A stretch of DNA of 27,224 bases from a virus. Made by a program: the position numbers and the translations under genes. The notes beneath the pieces were generated by a model, which ran no database searches, had not been told where the DNA came from, and saw only the letters and a program-made list of their open reading frames with translations. The stretch is from the IMG/VR virus record IMGVR_UViG_3300008114_002791, positions 1 through 27,224 of that record; one strand, written 5' to 3'. Shown here piece after piece: positions 22,192 to 27,224 of the stretch (the stretch's first letter is position 1; every line of letters starts with the position of its first letter).

Positions 22192-22660
22192 CCCAATCCT
22201 TACTAAGTAATTCTTTAGGTATAATTTTATACCCCTGTCTATCTATTCCTATCTCATATCCTTTTTCTGCTTCTATCCAACCTAACAATTTTACTCTTCT
22301 ATATTCTGAATCTATTAATTCAGCACCCCAAATTACCAAACCACGATTAAGATCTTTTTCACGTACTGCTGGACCAGACTGTGTTCTTACTCTTCTTACT
22401 TCTATGTTTGTTCCTACGTCTGGCATATCTTTATATTTCTTATGCTTTCTACCGTCCCAAACTGAGGCATGCCAATACTGGTTTGTATATTTAGCAACTG
22501 CTAATTCACAAATTGCTGATGCAGGTTGAGCATTTCTATCTTCTTCCATACTAGATCTATTGTAATATGAAGCATCTACTTTATTCCAATTCTCTGTATA
22601 TCTTCGCATACCTACCATATAGGCGTGTTCATATTCCCATGGTTCTAATTCAACTATCAA
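22175..22660 (-). CDS. Conserved phage protein, possibly PD-(D/E)XK-like
   Basis: 161 residues from TTG 22660, supported by AGGG 6 nt upstream. Order of motifs: ASAICELAVAKYTNQYWHAS, DVGTNIEVRRVRTQSG, VREKDLNRGLVIWGAEL and VKLLGWIEAEKG. The same order (GxxGExAxxKxxxxYWD...DVGxxQVRxxxxxxxxLIVRxxDxxxxxxLVxGxxPxxxxxGWI) occurs in many actinophage proteins. The E...DxG...ExR arrangement could be a PD-(D/E)XK-type nuclease core; I cannot confirm this. It is first protein gene after the tRNA cluster. Confidence 0.55.
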   Translation of the reverse strand: MIVELEPWEYEHAYMVGMRRYTENWNKVDASYYNRSSMEEDRNAQPASAICELAVAKYTNQYWHASVWDGRKHKKYKDMPDVGTNIEVRRVRTQSGPAVREKDLNRGLVIWGAELIDSEYRRVKLLGWIEAEKGYEIGIDRQGYKIIPKELLSKDWDEAEQ

Positions 22661-22687
22661 CTGTATCCCTATTCTGTTAGTGTTGCG

Positions 22688-22759
22688 AGCCTCGACTCAG
22701 GATTGAACTGAGGACCTTCCGCTTACAAGGCGGACGCACTACCACTGTGCTATCGAGGC
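22688..22759 (-). tRNA. tRNA-Thr (anticodon UGU)
   Basis: Acceptor GCCTCGA pairs with TCGAGGC, discriminator U. The anticodon stem TCCGC/GCGGA holds loop CTTGTAA, anticodon TGT. The T-arm is CTCAG TTCAATC CTGAG. CCA is not encoded, so the host nucleotidyltransferase must add it. It reads ACA, a frequent codon in AT-rich genes. Confidence 0.93.
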
Positions 22760-22760
22760 G

Positions 22761-22834
22761 TGGGAATAGTAGGACTTGAACCTACGGTAGCCGAATTATG
22801 AGTTCGGTGCCTTAACCTACTTGGCTATATTCCC
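22761..22834 (-). tRNA. tRNA with CAU anticodon (elongator Met or Ile2)
   Basis: Acceptor GGGAATA/TATTCCC, discriminator A. Anticodon stem CCGAA/TTCGG with loop CTCATAA. T-arm GTAGG TTCAAGT CCTAC. CCA not encoded. It pairs fully at position 1:72, so it is not an initiator. If modified by host TilS it would read AUA; sequence alone does not decide. Confidence 0.9.
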
Positions 22835-22836
22835 TT

Positions 22837-22912
22837 TGGCTGGCGTGGTAGGTCTCGATCCTACGACTTCGAAATTAACAGTTTCGCACTCTGCCAACTG
22901 AGTTACACGCCA
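22837..22912 (-). tRNA. tRNA-Asn (anticodon GUU), CCA encoded
   Basis: Acceptor TGGCGTG/CACGCCA (U1-A72, as in bacterial tRNA-Asn), discriminator G followed by an encoded CCA. Anticodon stem CGAAA/TTTCG with loop CTGTTAA. T-arm GTAGG ATCGAGA CCTAC. It is the only one of the three with encoded CCA. It lies 6 nt after the subtilase stop, so it is probably processed from the same transcript. Confidence 0.93.
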
Positions 22913-22918
22913 TCTTTT

Positions 22919-23779
22919 TTACTGTAAAACGTTTACCATTTTATCAGTAACAGTTAATCCTTTTTGCCACTGTGTTGCAACAGCAATCGTAGCAGAGGAA
23001 GTAGTTTGTGGTATTGACCCAAAAAATGCCGATTGATAATTCCATTTACCTTCTGGCAATACTCCAAAATAGTCTGTGTTAGTATCGTGATTTCCTACAG
23101 GAAAAGTAGATACTGATACAGTATCAGTAATACATGCTGGATAGTTTACTGGTTTTTTATTAGAATCATTTCCAGTAGATATAAATACTGGAATACCCTT
23201 AGACTTTAAACTAGAAACAGTTGTTCTAATTAATGGATCAACAACTTTAATATTAACCAAACCAGTTGGAGATAATCTACATTCTCCTGGCTTAGACATG
23301 TTCCCACTTAAGTTATAAGAAAAAGAAACTGCAGAAACAGTTGATGAATTTGCATCAACCCATTTTAATGCTGCAAGAAAATCATTTCCGTTTAAAATTC
23401 CAACTGCACCTTTGTTGTTAACTGTAGCAGATCTCAACAAAATTAAAGGTACCTCTGGATTATTTCTGCGAGCAACTTCAGCCATAGCGGTGCCATGATT
23501 TACTGCATCAGAAACTCTGGAAGATGGCTTTGCAGTATTTACACACTTATCTGTAGCAATACAAACAATAGTTGTGTTCGTAACTCTTGTATCAAAATAA
23601 CTATCAATGATTACAATTGGCTTACTATTAATTACAGGTGTTGGACTCGCAACCACAGGTGTTGGATTTGATGTAACAACTGGTGTTGGGACAACTACAG
23701 GTGTTGGACTCTCAACTGCATTTGCTGGAATTGCTAGTACTGAAAATAAAACAGATAAAACAATAAACATTTTTTTCAT
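22919..23779 (-). CDS. Secreted subtilisin-like serine protease (S8)
   Basis: 286 residues. Signal peptide MKKMFIVLSVLFSVLAIPAN-A, then a Pro-rich linker with repeated PTPVV (residues 25-49), then an S8 catalytic domain: VIIDSYFD (D59), NHGTAMAEV (H95), ISTGNDSN (oxyanion N204) and TTSSATIAVA (nucleophile S261 or S262, replacing the usual GTS). Two Cys pairs could be disulfides. It would act outside the cytoplasmic membrane, for example on host surface proteins or in virion maturation. SD GGAG before ATG 23779; TAATG coupling to the small gene upstream. The Thr in place of Gly before the Ser is unusual. Confidence 0.85.
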   Translation of the reverse strand: MKKMFIVLSVLFSVLAIPANAVESPTPVVVPTPVVTSNPTPVVASPTPVINSKPIVIIDSYFDTRVTNTTIVCIATDKCVNTAKPSSRVSDAVNHGTAMAEVARRNNPEVPLILLRSATVNNKGAVGILNGNDFLAALKWVDANSSTVSAVSFSYNLSGNMSKPGECRLSPTGLVNIKVVDPLIRTTVSSLKSKGIPVFISTGNDSNKKPVNYPACITDTVSVSTFPVGNHDTNTDYFGVLPEGKWNYQSAFFGSIPQTTSSATIAVATQWQKGLTVTDKMVNVLQ

Positions 23780-23955
23780 TAAGATAACTCCATTAATCTA
23801 ATTACATAACAACATGGGTCGCCACCTTGGTCCCACTCTTCTTGCTCTTCTTCACTCATGTATTGAAAACCACCATCATGAGTATTGCAATAAGGCTCAG
23901 TTACCCAACCCTTATCTATACCTTGTAATAACCAAATTTCAAATTCTGTATTCAT
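23779..23955 (-). CDS. Small conserved-type protein with THDG motif, 58 residues
   Basis: MNTEFEIWLLQGIDKGWVTE, then PYCNTHDGGFQYMSEEEQEE and WDQGGDPCCYVIRLMELS. The pattern W..QG..KGWV..P.C.THDG...EE......G.DPC...+L is a recurrent small protein of Actinobacteria and their phages with no assigned function; Cys/His residues suggest metal binding. ATG 23955 lies 6 nt after TATACT (leaderless), and the stop overlaps the subtilase ATG (TAATG). Confidence 0.8.
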   Translation of the reverse strand: MNTEFEIWLLQGIDKGWVTEPYCNTHDGGFQYMSEEEQEEWDQGGDPCCYVIRLMELS

Positions 23956-23961
23956 GTATCT

Positions 23962-23967
23962 AGTATA
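23962..23967 (-). promoter_or_regulatory. -10 box for the leaderless start at 23955
   Basis: Minus-strand TATACT, then AGATAC (6 nt), then ATG. It lies in a near-palindrome CTAGGTATATACTAG. The whole intergenic region is only 15 nt. Probably drives the small protein, the subtilase and perhaps the tRNAs. Confidence 0.55.
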
Positions 23968-23970
23968 TAC

Positions 23971-24492
23971 CTAGATGCTTACCGTGTCAATAGGACCAGT
24001 GCAAGATGTAGAAAAATTAATAGCAGCACCGACTGCTTGAATAACTCTATTTCTTCCGTTTTTTTGTTTTTGAGTAGAATATAATGATCCAAGTGCAAAT
24101 TCTGTTGCAGAACCCATTGCCAAATAATCTAAATCATATTCTGTTAGTGACATATCAACAGCACTATGCTCAAATATTCTTCCCTTAACAGCAATTATCA
24201 TTCCAAAATCTGAATCTTTAGAAACATCAACCCACCACTTATCATAAAAATCTCTAAGTGATATTAAAAACTTTGTATACATAAATTTATCTAAGTTACC
24301 TTCTGGAACAGGTGGTTTAAAGTTTAGTCTTATTCTTTCACCATCCATAGTGCCAGCATATCCTATTAAATATTGACCAGTTTTCCAAACCTTCGGTGCT
24401 TTTAAAGTAAGCATACTGTTATCATCTGATGCACCTCTGTCACCAGCCATATAAATTTTATTATCTTGTCTAACTACTGCTATGCACGTCAA
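23971..24492 (-). CDS. HslV/20S-proteasome-like Ntn hydrolase
   Basis: 173 residues from TTG 24492, with AAGAGG 6 nt upstream; the longer GTG frame from 24531 starts inside the promoter. After Met removal the chain starts at Thr1 (TCIAVVRQDNKIYMAGDRGA). Counting from it, D17 and K33 (KAPKVWK) fall exactly on the conserved proteasome positions. GYAGTMDGERI, YLAMGSATEFALGSL and a final CTGPIDTVSI fit HslV/beta subunits. The absence of a propeptide matches HslV. No HslU or ARC/Mpa ATPase is in the window. It probably forms a ring that degrades peptides or processes phage proteins; this is inference. Confidence 0.85.
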   Translation of the reverse strand: MTCIAVVRQDNKIYMAGDRGASDDNSMLTLKAPKVWKTGQYLIGYAGTMDGERIRLNFKPPVPEGNLDKFMYTKFLISLRDFYDKWWVDVSKDSDFGMIIAVKGRIFEHSAVDMSLTEYDLDYLAMGSATEFALGSLYSTQKQKNGRNRVIQAVGAAINFSTSCTGPIDTVSI

Positions 24493-24521
24493 AGTAGGCC
24501 TCTTTAATATAGTGTTACTAA

Positions 24522-24561
24522 AGTATACCACCTATCATTTTTATAGTCAACATGGTATACT
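24522..24561. promoter_or_regulatory. Divergent extended -10 pair, protease and methyltransferase
   Basis: Minus strand: TGGTATACT (hexamer 24522-24527) with a leader of about 22 nt to TTG 24492 and SD AAGAGG. Plus strand: TGGTATACT (24553-24561) with 7 nt to ATG 24569, so leaderless. The same nine bases are used on both strands, one leadered and one leaderless. Confidence 0.65.
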
Positions 24562-24568
24562 ACTATAT

Positions 24569-25252
24569 ATGGCTGGATTATTGACCCTGGGATCTGTACA
24601 TATTGGTAACATTTTAGATGTATCTCCTAGGACAATTAGAAGTATTGTTGAGCATGACGTAATTGCCGTAGAAAGCCTTAAAAAATTTAACAAACTATTG
24701 TCTGATTTAGAAATTGAGACAAATGCACATATTATAGAAATACCAAGTTGTGAAGAAATAAATGCAATTAATAATATAGTTCAAATATTATTAAATAATA
24801 AAAATGTATTAATACTATCTGATCAGGGAAATGCTGGTTTTCATGATCCAGGCAGTGGCTATGCCAATGTTGCACTAATGCACAATATAAAAGTAACCAC
24901 CATCCCTGGACCTAACTCAGTAATAACTTCACTTGTTGTTTCAGGTATGGCACATGGTGGTTTTATATATGGTTGCTACCCTAAAGATAGTAATGAGAAC
25001 AAAAAATTTCTTAATAAGTTTATAGATATTGATTATCCAATAGTATTCTTATGTGTTCCAAGTAAAGTTGAGCAAGTCTTAAATGATACCCTGGAAGTTT
25101 TTGGTGAAGACACACATTGTATTTATGCTCAAGATCTTACAATGTCAACTGAAACAATTTTTAGATGTACAGTAAAAGAAATGCTTTTAAAATATTATAA
25201 TAACGAACTCAACAGAGAATCCGTTATTATAATAAATAGAACTGCTAATTAG
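24569..25252 (+). CDS. rsmI: RsmI-like tetrapyrrole-methylase-family methyltransferase
   Basis: 227 residues from ATG 24569 (MAGLLTLGSVHIGNILDVSP); the 29-codon longer frame runs through the promoter. Residues 4-45 follow the RsmI start (xTPIGNLxDISPRAxxxLxxxDxIxxEDTR). SDQGNAGFHDPG (84-95) matches SDAGTPxISDPG, and TIPGPNS (111-117) matches the xPGPSA motif; GFIYGCYPKDSNENKKFL fits the GFxPxKxxxR segment. RsmI 2'-O-methylates C1402 of 16S rRNA in the ribosomal P site using SAM. It lacks about 60 C-terminal residues of typical RsmI. A phage-borne copy could modify host ribosomes during infection. The rRNA target is inferred. Confidence 0.8.
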   Translation: MAGLLTLGSVHIGNILDVSPRTIRSIVEHDVIAVESLKKFNKLLSDLEIETNAHIIEIPSCEEINAINNIVQILLNNKNVLILSDQGNAGFHDPGSGYANVALMHNIKVTTIPGPNSVITSLVVSGMAHGGFIYGCYPKDSNENKKFLNKFIDIDYPIVFLCVPSKVEQVLNDTLEVFGEDTHCIYAQDLTMSTETIFRCTVKEMLLKYYNNELNRESVIIINRTAN

Positions 25253-25541
25253 ATTTTTTGTCTACTGGGCTAAAAGCACTGTTAATTTCTTCAATGCTTA
25301 ATCTACCGTCATCAATAAATCCTCTTGCTAGTTTCTCAACTACTGTTGCTACTCCTAAACTTCCAGCAAGGATAATTGCTTTAACTGTATCAATACCTAC
25401 CAATGCTCCAGCACCAATGATTCCTAATCCGTTGGCTGCAAATACAGCGATTATTCTAAAAAGAATATTCTTAATGCTGCTTACTGCACCCATTGCCTTA
25501 TCATCATCTAACGCTACATCTAACTTATCTTTTTTCGCCAT
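25245..25541 (-). CDS. Holin-like membrane protein
   Basis: 98 residues: charged N-terminus (MAKKDKLDVALDDDKAMG), two hydrophobic helices (LFRIIAVFAANGLGIIGAGA and AIILAGSLGVATVVEKLARG) and a soluble acidic tail (DDGRLSIEEINSAF). This layout matches small class II phage holins of actinophages. Strong SD (AAGGAGGAG) before ATG 25541, which directly follows the stop of the membrane protein gene. It converges on the RsmI-like gene with an 8-nt overlap of ends. Confidence 0.65.
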   Translation of the reverse strand: MAKKDKLDVALDDDKAMGAVSSIKNILFRIIAVFAANGLGIIGAGALVGIDTVKAIILAGSLGVATVVEKLARGFIDDGRLSIEEINSAFSPVDKKSN

Positions 25542-25964
25542 TTATTCTTCTCCTCCTTCCCTTATTCCCATGGTAATTAACCATAAGAACAAAACCAGTA
25601 TGATTGAATACCCAACTATAGTTTTAGCACTACCTTCAAGAACAAGCCATGCTGCGAACATACCTAGTAATGTCCACAATTGATTTAGTGTTTCAATAAA
25701 TGCTTTTACTAGCCATGCCCAAAACAATGTTATTAATATCCATACTTTTTTGCATATAAATACAATTGCATTCTTTATAGAGTTAACTATCCATGCAACC
25801 ACTTGATATGCTTCTTTTACTATCTTCGAAACAAGATTAAGAACATATTTGATTACCGCCCAAACCTTGCTTAATACAAACTTAACTAGGTTTATTGGTA
25901 ACATGACTACGAACTTAACTGCTTTGAAGATAAACTTAAAAGGTTTTAATATTGCCTTTATCAT
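25542..25964 (-). CDS. Amphipathic/membrane protein, 140 residues
   Basis: Almost entirely hydrophobic with regularly spaced Lys/Trp (FKFIFKAVKFVVMLPINLVK; VWILITLFWAWLVKAFIETL). A final clear transmembrane helix (VGYSIILVLFLWLITMGI) and an acidic end follow. The N-terminal two thirds look like repeated amphipathic helices that lie in or across the membrane. It sits between the Pro/Thr protein and a holin-like gene, with ATGA overlap upstream, so a lysis or membrane-associated role is plausible. Confidence 0.6.
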   Translation of the reverse strand: MIKAILKPFKFIFKAVKFVVMLPINLVKFVLSKVWAVIKYVLNLVSKIVKEAYQVVAWIVNSIKNAIVFICKKVWILITLFWAWLVKAFIETLNQLWTLLGMFAAWLVLEGSAKTIVGYSIILVLFLWLITMGIREGGEE

Positions 25965-27224
25965 TTTATCCTCCTTATATTTCTTTTGATTTTAACCTTT
26001 GGTCTTCTCTTTATTTTTATTTTTTTCTTAGGCTTGACCTTTGGTTTTCTTCTTGCTTCTCCACCAGATGAGGCCTCAAATTCATTTCTTCTTTGAGGAT
26101 CTGAACCCTTACCGCTTGGTCCTGAGCCACCTGGTCCTGAACCACTTGGTGCAGATGGTGCACTTGGTGGAATTGATGTTACTGCAGCCATTGTTGCAAT
26201 TTGACTTGCTACAACTGCTGCAACAACAACATCTTGTGAATCTTCTCTTTCTTCTTCTGTCATGTCAGCACCCAATTGACCAAGTGCTTCTATAACTTGG
26301 CCAGGGTCTGACAGTAACTCTCCTACTAGGGCTGCAGGATCTGCCAATTGTTCAAATATAACAACAACGCCTGCTTCTAAAACAACACCTTCTTTATATT
26401 CAATTTCTTGATTAGGATCTAATTCTTCTAAAAATTCTATTAATTGTTCAGTATTTAATTCTTCAACTAAATCTGCTACTGGCATTGCTTCATCTACTGC
26501 ATAATTTTCTTGTAATAAATCTGCAATGTTTGATAACTGTTCAGTAGAAATTTCTTCATTGTTAACCAATAAATCATCAATTGCATTATTGACTTGTTCC
26601 TCAACTGGTATAATTTCTTCTGAAGGAGTTGGTTCTTGTGAAGGTTCGATTACAGATTCTGGTTGTGGCTCTTCTGTCACTTCTGGTTCTGGTTCCTGTG
26701 TCACTACTGGTTCTGGTTCGACAATTGGCTCAGGGGTTTGAGTTGGTTGAACTGGATCAGGATCTTGAGTCTGAGTTGGACTAGGTTCAGGTGTTGGAGT
26801 TGGGGTGGGTGTAGGAGTTATGGTTTCCGTAGGTGTAGGCGTTGGGGTTGGAGTAGGTGTTGGGGTTGGAGTAGGTGTTGGGGTTGGAGTAGGTGTTGGG
26901 GTTGCTGTAGGACTTGGTGTTGGACTTGGAGCAGGTGGCTGAGTAATAGTTTGAACACTTAATGGTTGAATAGGGCCATTTTGTGTGTATCTAGCACCAT
27001 ATCTAGCGTTAGCAGGTGCATTAGCACTTACTTCATAAGTTGGTGTCCATGTGTAATTTATTGGATTTACTTCTGCTAACATTCTTATATAAATTGGATT
27101 TCCAGAACTCTGTCCCCATACCATTACCTTCCAATCTACACATATAGAAGTTGCCGTAGATCCATATCTAACATATAAATTATTTCCATAACCCCATCCT
27201 GGACTCCATCCACCTGCTGCACTA
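25961..27224 (-). CDS. Pro/Thr-repeat protein, N-terminus cut by window edge
   Basis: The frame is open from the window edge (SAAGGWSPGWGYGNNLYVRY upstream of the first internal ATG at 27124) to TGA 25961, at least 421 residues. Order: a Gly/Tyr-rich beta domain (GNNLYVRYGSTATSICVDW ... WGQSSGNPIYIRML), a Pro-Thr tract, then PEPxV repeats. An acidic helical region follows (LVEELNTEQLIEFLEELDP), then a Gly/Ser/Pro linker and a very basic tail (KVKPKKKIKIKRRPKVKIKR). It looks like a virion surface or tail-associated protein with an extended glycosylatable stalk. It is the most evident Pro-rich candidate substrate for the hydroxylases and glycosyltransferases here. Confidence 0.65.
   Translation of the reverse strand, partial: SAAGGWSPGWGYGNNLYVRYGSTATSICVDWKVMVWGQSSGNPIYIRMLAEVNPINYTWTPTYEVSANAPANARYGARYTQNGPIQPLSVQTITQPPAPSPTPSPTATPTPTPTPTPTPTPTPTPTPTPTPTETITPTPTPTPTPEPSPTQTQDPDPVQPTQTPEPIVEPEPVVTQEPEPEVTEEPQPESVIEPSQEPTPSEEIIPVEEQVNNAIDDLLVNNEEISTEQLSNIADLLQENYAVDEAMPVADLVEELNTEQLIEFLEELDPNQEIEYKEGVVLEAGVVVIFEQLADPAALVGELLSDPGQVIEALGQLGADMTEEEREDSQDVVVAAVVASQIATMAAVTSIPPSAPSAPSGSGPGGSGPSGKGSDPQRRNEFEASSGGEARRKPKVKPKKKIKIKRRPKVKIKRNIRRIK
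26841..26904. repeat. 18-bp tandem repeat encoding (Thr-Pro)n
   Basis: GTTGGGGTTGGAGTAGGT occurs three times without a mismatch (26841-26858, 26859-26876, 26877-26894) and starts a fourth copy at 26895. It encodes alternating Thr/Pro on the minus strand. Perfect units imply recent slippage expansion inside a longer diverged Pro/Thr tract (about 26780-26935). Confidence 0.85.

Noticed and set aside
26841-26904. Possible CRISPR-like array
   Set aside because: The 18-bp units are contiguous without spacers and are in frame with a (Thr-Pro)n protein.
26526-26962. Plus-strand ORFs over the Pro/Thr tract encoding Cys/Trp-rich or Ser-rich repeats
   Set aside because: They are the antisense reading of the Pro-Thr repeat; no promoter or SD precedes them and the composition is what that repeat forces.

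Overview
The window reads as part of a tailed-phage genome (or prophage-like contig) infecting an actinobacterium, most plausibly an AT-rich freshwater lineage. The phage assignment rests on tightly packed, mostly overlapping genes, two holin-like membrane proteins, a head-associated phage protein, a truncated Pro/Thr-rich structural-type protein and a three-tRNA cluster. The host assignment rests on a WhiB-like Fe-S regulator, a DUF7455-type zinc protein, FmdB-like and DUF2061-like small proteins, and many starts placed 6-8 nt after an extended -10 box, as in actinobacterial leaderless genes. No terminase, portal, major capsid or polymerase is visible, so this is an accessory or late-gene region.

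Layout. 1-4.4 kb: two prolyl-hydroxylase-like 2OG-Fe(II) oxygenases and a methyltransferase (-), then a GT2 glycosyltransferase, a sugar-nucleotidyltransferase and Hsp20 (+), and an unknown protein with its own promoter. 4.4-6.5 kb: a head-associated phage protein that looks internally deleted and frameshifted (-), a third 2OG oxygenase (+) and a small holin-like protein (-). 6.5-12.2 kb (-): a DUF6065-like protein, membrane and small Cys proteins, WhiB, SpeD homologue, SLOG-like protein, a secreted HNH nuclease that has lost its catalytic core, and two APS-kinase-like proteins with ruined active sites. 12.2-22.7 kb (-): a long decoration operon with FmdB, DUF2061, a Gfo/Idh/MocA oxidoreductase, a GT60-like (hydroxyproline GlcNAc-transferase family) glycosyltransferase, an O-carbamoyltransferase, two SGNH hydrolases, two 2OG oxygenases, a second GT and three proteins of an unusual family. 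22.7-24.5 kb (-): tRNA-Thr, tRNA-Met/Ile and tRNA-Asn, a secreted subtilase, a small protein and an HslV/proteasome-like Ntn hydrolase. 24.6-25.3 kb (+): an RsmI-like methyltransferase. 25.2-27.2 kb (-): holin, membrane protein and a (Pro-Thr)n protein running off the window.

How the genes may work together. The main hypothesis is a phage-encoded glycosylation system acting on proline-rich virion or secreted proteins. Prolyl-hydroxylase-like enzymes would hydroxylate a Pro/Thr repeat, GT60-family enzymes would attach a sugar, and the oxidoreductase, carbamoyltransferase and SGNH enzymes would elaborate it. A second theme is translation: leaderless promoters, several TTG starts and a phage-borne homologue of the 16S rRNA C1402 methyltransferase. 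A third is degenerate enzymes: two genes with missing cores and two with destroyed catalytic motifs. No stretch longer than 300 bases lacks a gene.
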